Positions 1 to 8,041 of a stretch of DNA of 44,978 nt are shown here, piece after piece. The stretch's first letter is position 1; every line of letters starts with the position of its first letter. The stretch is from Candidatus Gastranaerophilales bacterium (lineage in GTDB: Bacteria; Cyanobacteriota; Vampirovibrionia; Gastranaerophilales; Gastranaerophilaceae): the NCBI GenBank assembly GCA_944324375.1, contig CALUWB010000008.1, forward strand, positions 1 to 44,978, read 5' to 3'. The notes under the pieces were generated by a model. The model did no database searches, was not told where the DNA came from, and worked only from the letters and a program-made list of their open reading frames with translations. The position numbers were made by a program, and so were the translations under genes.

Positions 1-992
1 AATTCTTGATGTTCAATAAACCTGATATGACACATAAGAAAGATATTGAATTTGTGTTAGTCGATAGAGAAGCAATGCCTAGAGATATGAATACTAAAAA
101 TCGAGCAGATATGAATTCTCGCTCAGGTGGAATTAATAATCCTAAAAAACCTGTTTCATTACCATCAGCAGCTCAATCAAAACCATCATCAAGCAGTAGT
201 TATCTACAAAAAATGATACAAAAACAACAAAAACAAATACAACACGAGCAAAAACAAGTTATAAAACAACAAAAAGTTCAAAAACAACAGGCAAAAACAG
301 CACCTGTAAAACAACAAACATCTAGTCCAGCTCCACGTCCTGCAACAAGTAGACCTGCAGCACCAACAGTTGCGCCTAGTACAAAACCTGTTGCAGCACC
401 TCCAAAAGTTGCAATAAAACCTACAACACCATTTTCAGTTCCTGTACCATCAGGATTACCTGCCGCAAAATCATTGTCAACAGGACCTGTTGGTGGCACA
501 TCAGCTTCTTCAGGAGCTAAATCAGGAGGATACTCTTCTGGAGGAAGTAGTGCTGGTAGATATGCCCCTGCTCCATCTTTAGCACCTTCATCAAGCGGTG
601 GTTCTGGACAATTAGCTAGAGGAACATCAGGTGGCTCTGGAGGGAATGTTGGAAACCCTGGTGGAGGTGGTGGAAGACCTGGTATTGATGCTATCAGAGA
701 ACCTGATTTCGGACCTTATATGAGAGAATTACAAAGAAGAATTAAACTTAATTGGAATCCTCCAAAAGGAAACGAAAGTAAAAGAGTTGTACTATTATTT
801 AAAATAGCAAAGAGTGGTAGAATGCTATCTTGCAGAGTTCTAAAATCATCAGGACTTCCTGCAGCAGACCAAGCAGCACTTAGAGCAGTTGAATTAACAG
901 CTCCATTTAGACCACTTCCTGCTGAATTTAGAGGACAAAGTATTGATATCCAATTCACGTTTGATTACAACGTATTTGGAGCAAGATATTAA
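1..992 (+). CDS. tonB: TonB-like energy transducer, 5' end cut by window
   Basis: The reading frame is open to the first base, so the N-terminal membrane anchor of a TonB protein most likely lies outside the window; the first visible Met codon (base 9) is not a convincing start because no ribosome site precedes it. What remains is a Gln/Lys-rich then Pro/Ala/Ser/Gly-rich spacer of about 200 residues, typical of the periplasm-spanning part of TonB. A C-terminal TonB_C-type domain follows in roughly the last 100 residues (from PDFGPYMREL, with RIKLNW, a Gly-rich turn and the terminal VFGARY). It should carry proton-motive energy to outer-membrane receptors. exbB and two exbD genes follow in the same direction, which strongly supports the call. 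The Gly/Ser-rich segment before the domain is long and low in complexity. Confidence 0.82.
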   Translation, partial: FLMFNKPDMTHKKDIEFVLVDREAMPRDMNTKNRADMNSRSGGINNPKKPVSLPSAAQSKPSSSSSYLQKMIQKQQKQIQHEQKQVIKQQKVQKQQAKTAPVKQQTSSPAPRPATSRPAAPTVAPSTKPVAAPPKVAIKPTTPFSVPVPSGLPAAKSLSTGPVGGTSASSGAKSGGYSSGGSSAGRYAPAPSLAPSSSGGSGQLARGTSGGSGGNVGNPGGGGGRPGIDAIREPDFGPYMRELQRRIKLNWNPPKGNESKRVVLLFKIAKSGRMLSCRVLKSSGLPAADQAALRAVELTAPFRPLPAEFRGQSIDIQFTFDYNVFGARY

Positions 993-1029
993 TAAAAAAT
1001 TAGCGAATATTTAGAAAGAGGATAAAATT

Positions 1030-1677
1030 ATGGATTTATTATTACATTCAATTCAATTAGACTGGCCAGTATTATTGCCTATTCTAATTTGTTCAATTTT
1101 AACTATTGCAGCTGCAATAAATAGAGTTTCTTTTTATAACAAAAATAAACGTGACGTTGTTCAATTTATTCCAAAATTACAAAAAGAATTAGCTAAAAAC
1201 AATCTTGTTGGAGCTCAAAATCTTGCAATCCAATGTGGTGGTGTTATAGGAGAAGTTACAGAAGAAGCTGTTAGAATTTTCTCTGAACAAAAAAGTGGTT
1301 TCTCTCGTTCTTTTGATATCGCTGCTAACTTAGCATCAAGAAAATTAGAAAACCATTTAACAATCTTAGGTACAATTGGTGGTGTTGCTCCTTTCTTAGG
1401 GTTATTTGGTACAGTTGTTAGAATCCTTTATACATTCCAAGATTTAGCAACACAAGGTAACCAATCAGCAGCAGTTGCTATGGGGATTGGTTCTGCTCTT
1501 ATTGCTACTGCTTTCGGTCTTGGTGTTGCGATTGTTGCAGTTATATGTTTTAACTCTTTCCAAGCAATCGTTAAACGTTTTGAAGATGACTTCCAATTAA
1601 TCAAACTTTTATTTTTAAGTTTCGTTGATTCTGAAGATGAATCAAACACAGGAAAATCTCAAAGTATCGCATTATAA
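1030..1677 (+). CDS. exbB: ExbB/TolQ/MotA-family proton channel subunit
   Basis: 215 residues, the usual size for ExbB. A first hydrophobic segment lies near residues 12-30. Two more follow around residues 115-180, with the Gly/Ala-rich stretch (TIGGVAPFLGLFGTV, then AVAMGIGSALIATAFGLGVA) that is the MotA/TolQ/ExbB signature. With ExbD it forms the inner-membrane proton channel that powers TonB. The gene starts 37 bases after the tonB-like gene, behind an AGAGGA ribosome site, and is followed by two exbD genes 19 bases later, so the four genes look like one operon. TolQ is the main alternative name, but the TonB-type neighbour favours ExbB. Confidence 0.88.
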   Translation: MDLLLHSIQLDWPVLLPILICSILTIAAAINRVSFYNKNKRDVVQFIPKLQKELAKNNLVGAQNLAIQCGGVIGEVTEEAVRIFSEQKSGFSRSFDIAANLASRKLENHLTILGTIGGVAPFLGLFGTVVRILYTFQDLATQGNQSAAVAMGIGSALIATAFGLGVAIVAVICFNSFQAIVKRFEDDFQLIKLLFLSFVDSEDESNTGKSQSIAL

Positions 1678-1696
1678 TAAATAGGAAATAACTACA

Positions 1697-2188
1697 ATGG
1701 GAATGAAAACAGGCAAAGGCAAAAATGCCATGTTTACAGAAATAAATATCACACCTCTTACAGATATCTTTTTGGTATTGTTAATTATCATGATGGTTGT
1801 AGCACCTACATTCCAATCAGTAGATAATTCTATCACAATACCAGAAATTAACAGTGGAGTTTCTATTGAACAGAAAAATGCAACTGTTTCTGTTACCCAA
1901 AGTGGTGCTATGTATTTGAATGATAAAAAAGTAAATCCGGATAATTTGGCAGCTGCATTAATTGAACTAAAACCTACACTTGAAAAGAAAGAAGTTGTTG
2001 TTAAAGCTGATGAGAAAGTTAAAAGTGCAGAAATTATGAAAATTATGAATGCTGCACAAGAAGCAGAATACAAAAAGTTAATTGTTGCAGGAGAACCTTT
2101 AAACAAAAAAGCTCAAAAAGTTCTTGAACAACAAAATGATATAATAGAACAAAACCAAGAACAACTTGAAGAAATGGGGGTTAATTAA
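1697..2188 (+). CDS. exbD: ExbD/TolR-family protein 1, with C-terminal extension
   Basis: 163 residues. The N-terminus has the ExbD signature EINITPLTDIFLVLLIIMMV, a cytoplasmic lead followed by one membrane helix containing the conserved Asp. A periplasmic domain follows. Compared with the second copy next door (125 residues) it has a longer charged lead (MGMKTGKGKNAM). It also has about 30 extra residues at the end, rich in Gln, Glu and Asn and likely helical. It should partner ExbB in proton-driven energy transfer. The stop lies 2 bases before the next start, so the two ExbD paralogues are probably translated together. Confidence 0.87.
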   Translation: MGMKTGKGKNAMFTEINITPLTDIFLVLLIIMMVVAPTFQSVDNSITIPEINSGVSIEQKNATVSVTQSGAMYLNDKKVNPDNLAAALIELKPTLEKKEVVVKADEKVKSAEIMKIMNAAQEAEYKKLIVAGEPLNKKAQKVLEQQNDIIEQNQEQLEEMGVN

Positions 2189-2190
2189 TT

Positions 2191-2568
2191 ATGAAAGATT
2201 CATTTAATGAAATTAATATTACACCTCTAACAGATATTTTCTTGGTACTACTTATTATAATGATGGTAATTGCACCATTGTTAGACCAACAAGGGCTTAA
2301 TTTAACTGTACCTGAAAATGTTAAAGCTGAGAATGTTAAAGAAGCTAAAACAATCAACTTTGTAGTAACAAACGATAACAAATTCTTATTAAATGGAGAG
2401 GAAGTTGCTGCTGAAAACCTTGAATCAGTAATTGCTCAACAAGCTAAAACTTTAACAGATGGATTATTAATACAATCTGATCCAGAATCAACTCATGGTG
2501 CTATTGTTAAACTTATGGATTCTGCAAGAAATGCAGGAGTTACAAATATTTCTGTAGTGGGATTATAA
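2191..2568 (+). CDS. exbD: ExbD/TolR-family protein 2
   Basis: 125 residues with the same membrane signature as its upstream paralogue (EINITPLTDIFLVLLIIMMV near residues 6-25), then a compact periplasmic domain ending GVTNISVVGL, the usual ExbD end. Two different ExbD proteins behind one ExbB suggest either a mixed dimer or two alternative channels; this is inference. The stop is only 2 bases from the stop of a convergent gene on the other strand, with no room for a terminator between them. Confidence 0.88.
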   Translation: MKDSFNEINITPLTDIFLVLLIIMMVIAPLLDQQGLNLTVPENVKAENVKEAKTINFVVTNDNKFLLNGEEVAAENLESVIAQQAKTLTDGLLIQSDPESTHGAIVKLMDSARNAGVTNISVVGL

Positions 2569-2570
2569 AT

Positions 2571-2966
2571 TCATTTTATATTTTCAATATTTTGTCCTGT
2601 TACTTCTTGTACCTTATTTTTTTTCATATCTTCCTCTTGAGAAAGTTTATCTATGTATTTATCTAATTTCTTAAATCCAATATAACTTAAAGCTGTAATT
2701 GTAGCCCCAATAGCAAATTTTGCATAGCTTGGAAGTTTAGTTTTAAAAGCAACTGTAATTCCTAGCATTGGAGCAATAATATTTGAAAACAATCTTTGAT
2801 GATTGTTAATTCGATAAGTCAATTGCCTTTTTTTCATAAATTTATCAAGGTTTTCTTCAGGCAAAACATACAACCTATCTTTTGAATCTTTTATTGATTT
2901 GTCATTTTCTGATATTAAAACTCTTTTGTTATCTAAATTTTTAATTAATGCAAATTCTAATGACAT
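2571..2966 (-). CDS. Small two-helix membrane protein, unknown
   Basis: 131 residues, not recognised. The first 50 residues are charged and soluble. Two hydrophobic segments follow (about residues 58-75 and 81-98) with a short turn containing Lys-Pro, predicting a helical hairpin in the membrane. The tail is charged and Lys/Glu-rich. There is no signal peptide. It lies downstream of galE on the same strand, 60 bases away, and converges on exbD2. No function can be given; it may be a lineage-specific membrane protein. Confidence 0.55.
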   Translation of the reverse strand: MSLEFALIKNLDNKRVLISENDKSIKDSKDRLYVLPEENLDKFMKKRQLTYRINNHQRLFSNIIAPMLGITVAFKTKLPSYAKFAIGATITALSYIGFKKLDKYIDKLSQEEDMKKNKVQEVTGQNIENIK

Positions 2967-3026
2967 ACAACCAACCTATAAATAATTCTATAGATAGTTA
3001 AAAACATATAAATATTTTATTTGCTA

Positions 3027-4010
3027 TTAATTATTTTTATTTAAATATAAATAAGCAGTTTTAATACTTTCTTCTAATGTGTGTTTAGGATTCCAACCTA
3101 AAATTTCTTTTGCTTTTGAATTATCAGCAACTAAAGATGCAGGGTCTCCAGTACGTCTTGGCATCATTTTTACAGGTATTGTTTTTTCTGTAACTTTTTC
3201 ACAAGCAGAAAAAACTTCCTTTACGGTATCACCATTTTTTGTGCCAAGGTTAAAATAATTAGTTTCTCCACCATTATTCAAATATTCCAAAGCAAGAATA
3301 TGAGCTTGAGCCAAATCTTCAATATTTATATAATCCCTTACACAAGTACCATCTTTGGTAGGATAATCATCTCCAAACATTTCAAATGTTTTACCTCCAC
3401 TAAAAGTAGATTTTAAAACATTTGGTATCAAATGTGTTTCAGGTTCATGCCATTCCCCTACTCGTGTTTTTGAATCAGCACCTGCAACATTAAAATATCT
3501 TAATCTTACACTTTTTAAATCATAAGCCTTTGAATAATCATCCATAATTTTTTCAACCATTAATTTTGAATTTCCATAAGGATTGATTGGATTTTGAGGA
3601 TGTTTTTCATCAATTGGAATATATTCAGGTTCACCATAAGTAGCAGCTGTTGAAGAAAAAACAATCTTTTTAACATTATGTTCAAGCATAGCATTTAACA
3701 AATTCAATGTTCCATATACATTATTATAATAATATTTTTGAGGCTCTTTTACGGATTCTCCGACTAAAGATAGTGCTGCAAAATGCACAACTGCATCAAT
3801 TCTAAACCCATCAAAAACAGAATTTATATCTTCAAGATTCTTTAAATCACCTTTTACAAACTGAACATTACCTTCTTTTTTTAACGTTTCAACAGTTTCT
3901 ATATGACCTGTTTCAAGATTGTCAAAAATTACAACATCAAGTCCTTTAGCTAAAAGAGCTAAAACACAATGACTTCCAATATAACCTGCACCACCTGTTA
4001 CTAATATCAT
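3027..4010 (-). CDS. galE: UDP-glucose 4-epimerase
   Basis: 327 residues, normal for GalE. The NAD-binding motif TGGAGYIGSH is at residues 5-14. The catalytic Ser/Thr region (FSSTAATYG) and the YGNSK motif holding the Tyr-xxx-Lys pair are present, as is the conserved RYFNVAGA segment. It interconverts UDP-glucose and UDP-galactose and supplies galactose for surface polysaccharide or LPS. A ribosome site (GAGGA) precedes the start. It stands with only the small membrane protein gene downstream. Confidence 0.93.
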   Translation of the reverse strand: MILVTGGAGYIGSHCVLALLAKGLDVVIFDNLETGHIETVETLKKEGNVQFVKGDLKNLEDINSVFDGFRIDAVVHFAALSLVGESVKEPQKYYYNNVYGTLNLLNAMLEHNVKKIVFSSTAATYGEPEYIPIDEKHPQNPINPYGNSKLMVEKIMDDYSKAYDLKSVRLRYFNVAGADSKTRVGEWHEPETHLIPNVLKSTFSGGKTFEMFGDDYPTKDGTCVRDYINIEDLAQAHILALEYLNNGGETNYFNLGTKNGDTVKEVFSACEKVTEKTIPVKMMPRRTGDPASLVADNSKAKEILGWNPKHTLEESIKTAYLYLNKNN

Positions 4011-4115
4011 AATATCCTCTTTAATCTTAATATAAATTCCTTACTACATTATATATTAAATAGAAGTAATTATAAACGATAAAATATAGCAAAATATTTT
4101 TTTCAGGAGCTTTAT

Positions 4116-4991
4116 ATGAATATGATAACTAACATAATTACCCCAAAATTATTTTTCACATCTCAAACAATCAATCTTAAACAAAGAGAAACAGAACTTT
4201 CTCCAATAAGAAGAAATGATTTTATTGACCCATCCTTTTATTCTCAACCAGATGAATTTACTATCAAAAATATTAATAAATTTCAATCAACAACTCGTTA
4301 TAATAATTACAATTCAGAAGATTTAACAACTAAGGATTGGGGCCTTGCACCTTATAAAGTTGCAACAATGGCAAAAAAATTAGAACTTAACAATAAAGAA
4401 TCATTAATTGAAAATAAATATCCTAAAATATTTAATGGCTTAAATAAAAAAGACATAATTGAAGGATTAAATACCTTATCATTCATTATTAGAAATGATT
4501 CATCTAAAGAGGATTTAGATATAAATATTGGAGAGAAACCTTTTACAGTTAGTTATTTAGGAGAAGGCTGTAATAGTAAAGTTTATAAAATAGAAGATAA
4601 TAACCAAAACAATGTTGCAATGAAAGTATATAAAAAACCAGATGAAGTTAATAATTATTCAATATGGGGAGAACTCGCTGTATACCTTGCAACAAAAGAT
4701 TCTAAAATAAATAATATCCCTGAATTATACTTATCAAATCCTATATCAACAAAAGTTGAAGATTCAACATTTGAACCAACAGACTTATACGATATCGATA
4801 ATATTAAAGACTATGACGGAGAAAAAGGAGCTTGGACAATTGTTGAATATATTACACCCAATACAACACCAAAACCATATGGAATTGGTTTAGCAGAATG
4901 GCTTAAAAAAAATAAACTATATCATTTAGATGCTTCTTGCGATAATTTAATTGGTAACTATATTACAGATCTTGGTGGAATAAGTAACTAA
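4116..4991 (+). CDS. Minimal protein-kinase-like protein ending at DLG
   Basis: 291 residues. Residues 148-159 (LGEGCNSKVYKI) look like the Gly-rich ATP loop, K170 in VAMKVYK like the strand-3 Lys and E186 like the helix-C Glu. A hinge-like WTIVEYI follows. H270-x-D272 and N277, with the canonical five-residue spacing, form a catalytic loop. D285-L-G stands for the DFG motif, and the protein ends four residues after it, so the activation segment and most of the C-lobe are absent. Compact kinases cut this way are known among secreted bacterial effectors of the OspG/NleH kind; similarity is by motif only. There is no signal peptide. The N-terminus carries LFFTSQ at residues 12-17, like other accessory proteins here. 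A strong AGGAG site lies 6 bases before the ATG. A pseudokinase is the main alternative. Confidence 0.6.
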   Translation: MNMITNIITPKLFFTSQTINLKQRETELSPIRRNDFIDPSFYSQPDEFTIKNINKFQSTTRYNNYNSEDLTTKDWGLAPYKVATMAKKLELNNKESLIENKYPKIFNGLNKKDIIEGLNTLSFIIRNDSSKEDLDINIGEKPFTVSYLGEGCNSKVYKIEDNNQNNVAMKVYKKPDEVNNYSIWGELAVYLATKDSKINNIPELYLSNPISTKVEDSTFEPTDLYDIDNIKDYDGEKGAWTIVEYITPNTTPKPYGIGLAEWLKKNKLYHLDASCDNLIGNYITDLGGISN

Positions 4992-5090
4992 TAGTTATTT
5001 TATAATTTATATAAATTTTGAATAGCTCTACAATATAACCTCAATTACTAATGAAAGTAATCATATTTAATCTAATAATTTATTAGTAGT

Positions 5091-5114
5091 TTTCTTGGCA
5101 TAGTAACCAAGAAA
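5091..5114 (+). promoter_or_regulatory. Hairpin in the 5' leader beside the SD of the SLH gene
   Basis: A perfect 8-bp inverted repeat (TTTCTTGG / CCAAGAAA, loop of 8) ends directly at the strong ribosome site AAGGAGG (5115-5121) of the SLH protein gene. Such a 5' stem beside the ribosome site can stabilise an abundant message or control access to the site. There is no run of U after it, so it is not a terminator. A second small repeat (CTAATAA / TTATTAG) lies at 5072-5086. Confidence 0.45.
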
Positions 5115-5127
5115 AAGGAGGTTAAAA

Positions 5128-7053
5128 ATGACGATTAAAAAACTTACTGTGGCAGCTGCACTTGCCGTTGGTATAACAACGTGTTCTCTTCATTCAGCTA
5201 TGGCAGCTTGCCCTTGCCAACAACAGCTTCCTGTCGTTTCGGCTCCATCTTGTGGATGTGCACAAGAGAAACCGGTTGTAACAGGTGCTGCTTGTCCTTG
5301 TGAAACACAAGAACCTTGTTGCGAAAAACAAGCAGATCCTGCTTGTGCATTATGTCCTGGAAAAACAGATTTATGCAAATCTGATATGAAACAGGTATAT
5401 GCTTACCCTCGTGCTATTTATGGCAATAATAATTACATTGGTAGTGAAAATGATTTTATTTACCGTAACAATGATGGTTTTAGCGTATCACCTCGTGGAC
5501 TTGCAGAAACAACAAGTGGAACAACTGTTGCAACAGACAAAAATATTACAGGTGCAGCAGCAGATATTCCTTGTTTGAATGAACCAACAAGACACAATGG
5601 CATCCCTATTATGCGTGACGAATGCAAAATGGATGGAAATTGTACACCTATTCAAATGCAAACAGAAAATTCTATGCAAGCTATCAAAAAAACACTTGTA
5701 CCTTTTGAAATAAATCAAATGGGAAACATGACAGGTGGTGCTGCAGGAATGGATACAATGAATATGTTCCCAGATGTTCCTGATGCTTATTGGGCAGCAT
5801 GTGACATTTCTAAATTAGCAATGAACGATGTTGTAGTAGGTTACCCTGATAGAATGTTTAGACCTGCTAGAGATATATCAAGAGCTGAATTTGCTACTAT
5901 GCTAGTTAAAGGTTTTAACAAAGAAGATTGTGGATGTGGATGTACAACATCATTCAAAGATGTTCCATCAGATCACTGGGCAAATTCTATGATAGCAAAA
6001 GCTGTTAACGAAAACTTAATGAAAGGTTATCCAAATAACTTGTTCAAACCAAACAACCCAGTTACAAGAATTGAAGCAATATGCGCAATGTCAAAAGCTC
6101 TTAACTGTAACTTAGATGCTTGCCAAGCTAAAAACATTTTATCTAAATATTGTGATGGCAACAAAGTTCCTGAATGGGCACAAGTTCCTATTGCTAAAGC
6201 ATTAGATCAAGGTATTTTGAAAAATACCCAAAATCCTAACATGATTGAGCCATTCAAAGAAGCATCTCGTGCAGAAATTTCATCAATGCTACAAGCTGCA
6301 AGATTAGCAGGGGGATATGATAAAAACCCAACAACAGCTAATGAATGTTGTCCAGTACAAGACGACAGAAAAGCTTATGTAGAAAATCAAGAAATTGTTA
6401 AACTTCCTACATTACAACTTGAGTTCAAAGATGAAGTTAATGCTAAATCTTCTCACGTAGGTCAAAGATTTGCAGCAACTACATTAGAAGATGTTACTAT
6501 TGATGGACAATTATATCCTTGTGGTTCAAAAGTAATAGGTAAAGTTGTAGAAGTTATAAGACCATCAGGATGTCAAAAAGGTGCATTAAAACTTGCATTT
6601 ACTGAAATCGAAAATTGTGGATGCAAAGCTACATTACCAAAACAAATCTTAACAGCACAAATTGATAAATCTAATACACCAAATATTGTTTCTAGATTAG
6701 TATCTTGGCCACTAACTTGGGCTGGTTCATTAGTTGGTGTTGTTGGACGTACAACAGGTGGTATGTTATCTAATTTAGGTAACGCTGCTGAAGATATTTC
6801 TAGTGGTGTTGGTATCGCTTTAGGTGAAACATTCCAAGGTCAATTTGGAGCTGCTGGACGTAGCCTTGCAGATGCAGTTTATGATACAGTTAAAGCACCT
6901 ATTGATCTTACTAGAACGGCTATATCAGGTACAACTGGCTTATTACAAACAACAGGTGATGAAGTAGCTTATTTAGTTGATGCTAAAGGATACAAAATCT
7001 CTGCAATTAATCCGAAAGAACACGTGACTATTGCTTTCGGTTGTAGCGAATAG
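5128..7053 (+). CDS. Exported Cys-rich SLH-domain envelope protein
   Basis: 641 residues. A signal peptide is clear: Lys-Lys at 4-5, a hydrophobic core, and AMA-A cleavage near residue 26. A Cys-rich stretch follows (about residues 27-85, with CPC, CGC, CPC and CC pairs). Three SLH repeats lie at roughly 212-262, 276-328 and 340-392. The first two have FPDVPDAYWA/FKDVPSDHWA and GYPDRMFRP/GYPNNLFKP, and the third is weaker. SLH domains bind cell-wall polymers and in cyanobacterial relatives tie the outer membrane to peptidoglycan. The C-terminal 240 residues contain a domain with paired Cys and then a Gly/Ala-rich, amphipathic, possibly membrane-associated segment. This does not look like a porin barrel. 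The strong SD and stable leader suggest high expression. Confidence 0.8.
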   Translation: MTIKKLTVAAALAVGITTCSLHSAMAACPCQQQLPVVSAPSCGCAQEKPVVTGAACPCETQEPCCEKQADPACALCPGKTDLCKSDMKQVYAYPRAIYGNNNYIGSENDFIYRNNDGFSVSPRGLAETTSGTTVATDKNITGAAADIPCLNEPTRHNGIPIMRDECKMDGNCTPIQMQTENSMQAIKKTLVPFEINQMGNMTGGAAGMDTMNMFPDVPDAYWAACDISKLAMNDVVVGYPDRMFRPARDISRAEFATMLVKGFNKEDCGCGCTTSFKDVPSDHWANSMIAKAVNENLMKGYPNNLFKPNNPVTRIEAICAMSKALNCNLDACQAKNILSKYCDGNKVPEWAQVPIAKALDQGILKNTQNPNMIEPFKEASRAEISSMLQAARLAGGYDKNPTTANECCPVQDDRKAYVENQEIVKLPTLQLEFKDEVNAKSSHVGQRFAATTLEDVTIDGQLYPCGSKVIGKVVEVIRPSGCQKGALKLAFTEIENCGCKATLPKQILTAQIDKSNTPNIVSRLVSWPLTWAGSLVGVVGRTTGGMLSNLGNAAEDISSGVGIALGETFQGQFGAAGRSLADAVYDTVKAPIDLTRTAISGTTGLLQTTGDEVAYLVDAKGYKISAINPKEHVTIAFGCSE

Positions 7054-7083
7054 TGAGTAATCTAATAATCGTTCGCACAAAGG

Positions 7084-7110
7084 ATAAGTCGCCAATTATA
7101 GGCGGCTTAT
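7084..7110 (+). terminator. Rho-independent terminator after the SLH gene
   Basis: Stem ATAAGTCGCC / GGCGGCTTAT with one G-U pair and a 7-base loop, followed by TTCTTT. It lies 31 bases after the SLH gene stop. Confidence 0.75.
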
Positions 7111-7122
7111 TTCTTTACAATA

Positions 7123-7150
7123 TTGAAAAGTTCAAAAACTAGGTTATAAT
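7123..7150 (+). promoter_or_regulatory. Sigma-70-type promoter, probably giving a leaderless mRNA
   Basis: TTGAAA (7123-7128), 16-base spacer, TATAAT (7145-7150). The next gene's ATG begins 7 bases after the -10 box, where transcription would normally start, and there is no Shine-Dalgarno sequence. Confidence 0.55.
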
Positions 7151-7156
7151 AAATTT

Positions 7157-7741
7157 ATGAGTATCGTTGGGGCAATAAACAGCTATCAAAATATTGAGAA
7201 TTTTTATGTCTTTAATTCTAATAAAATTACAGACAATGATTCAAATGTTCAAATAGCATCTAATAACAACAAGAACATAAATGATGATGCAACAAATACT
7301 ACAATTTCTTCTGAAGCGATGAAACTTATAAATGAAGAACAAAATAAATCTGAGGATGAATTAACCCAAAAAGAACAACAAGAACTTACCCAACTAAAAA
7401 ATACTGATGCAGAAGTTAAAAGACACGAAAATGCTCACAAAGCTATGGCTGCTGGCTTACAAACATCAGGACCGAATTATGAATATGAAATAGGCCCTGA
7501 TGGGAAAAAATATGCAGTCGCTGGAGATGTTAATATAAGTTATCAAAAAAGTTCTGATCCTGAAGTAAATCTTAAAAATGCACAAAAACTTAAGGCTGCA
7601 GCACTTGCTCCTGCAGAACCATCTACACAAGATAGAAGTGTTGCAAGAAAAGCTGATATGGAAATCGCTAAAGCAAAACAAGAAATTTTAGAAGAACAAC
7701 AAAACAAAGATAATGAAAATAATAGTACACAAAATACATAA
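7157..7741 (+). CDS. SprA-related putative metalloprotease
   Basis: 194 residues. The middle and end match the SprA-related family: DAEVKRHENAHKAMAAG, then a YEYEIGPDGKKYAVAGDVNI block, then ALAPAEPSTQDRSVA. H90-E91-x-x-H94 is an HExxH zinc-protease motif within it. The family is widespread but its function is not established, so peptidase activity is inference. The first 80 residues are Asn/Ser/Glu-rich and probably disordered, as is the last 25-residue Gln/Asn/Glu tail. No signal peptide or membrane segment is seen. It appears to be transcribed alone from its own promoter as a leaderless message. Another start is unlikely, since no SD precedes any nearby ATG. Confidence 0.7.
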   Translation: MSIVGAINSYQNIENFYVFNSNKITDNDSNVQIASNNNKNINDDATNTTISSEAMKLINEEQNKSEDELTQKEQQELTQLKNTDAEVKRHENAHKAMAAGLQTSGPNYEYEIGPDGKKYAVAGDVNISYQKSSDPEVNLKNAQKLKAAALAPAEPSTQDRSVARKADMEIAKAKQEILEEQQNKDNENNSTQNT

Positions 7742-7796
7742 TATAAGTGTATTTTTTACCATATTAAAATATGTGAAACCCTTATAAATAAAGGGC

Positions 7797-7824
7797 TTGC
7801 ATATTATTAAAAAATGATTATAAT
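7797..7824 (+). promoter_or_regulatory. Sigma-70-type promoter of the 28-codon ORF
   Basis: TTGCAT (7797-7802), 16-base spacer, TATAAT (7819-7824). It points at the small ORF at 7882 and leaves a leader of about 50 bases. Confidence 0.55.
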
Positions 7825-7881
7825 GTTAGTAGAAGTTCTGTTAAAATCAATAACTACCAATTTACAAAAATAGGAGCAATA

Positions 7882-7968
7882 ATGGCTATAATTCGCTATA
7901 TTGTATCAAAAGTTTTTGCCTACCTAGAAAAAATAGGTATGCAAGCATCTAAAAATATTGCTTTTTAA
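7882..7968 (+). CDS. Small ORF, 28 residues, basic amphipathic
   Basis: ATG to TAA encodes MAIIRYIVSKVF, AYLEKIGMQASKNIAF in two runs. TAGGAG lies 5 bases before the ATG and a good promoter lies 58 bases further upstream, so this is a self-contained gene rather than noise. The peptide is hydrophobic with spaced Arg/Lys/Glu and is likely to form one amphipathic helix that could bind a membrane. Function is unknown. It could be a short regulatory or membrane peptide, a toxin-like peptide, or the coding part of a small regulatory RNA. The terminator stem at 7990-8011 could end this transcript as well as the convergent glnA. Confidence 0.5.
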   Translation: MAIIRYIVSKVFAYLEKIGMQASKNIAF

Positions 7969-7989
7969 TTTTAAAAAGTAAAATAAAGA

Positions 7990-8011
7990 AGCGTGGCTTT
8001 TACCCCACGCT
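7990..8011 (-). terminator. Terminator stem between the small ORF and glnA
   Basis: Stem AGCGTGG / CCACGCT with an 8-base loop, 30 bases beyond the glnA stop. The flanking sequence is A/T-rich on both sides, so it may serve both strands. Confidence 0.6.
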
Positions 8012-8041
8012 AATTTAATGTATTAATATTTTTAGATGATA

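Noticed and set aside
2181-2381. Minus-strand ORFs across exbD1 and exbD2
   Set aside because: They mirror the conserved membrane segments of the real plus-strand genes and have no ribosome sites.
7882-8011. Type I toxin-antitoxin for the 28-codon ORF
   Set aside because: The peptide is charged and not a classical membrane toxin, and no antisense RNA promoter is evident; left as unknown small gene.
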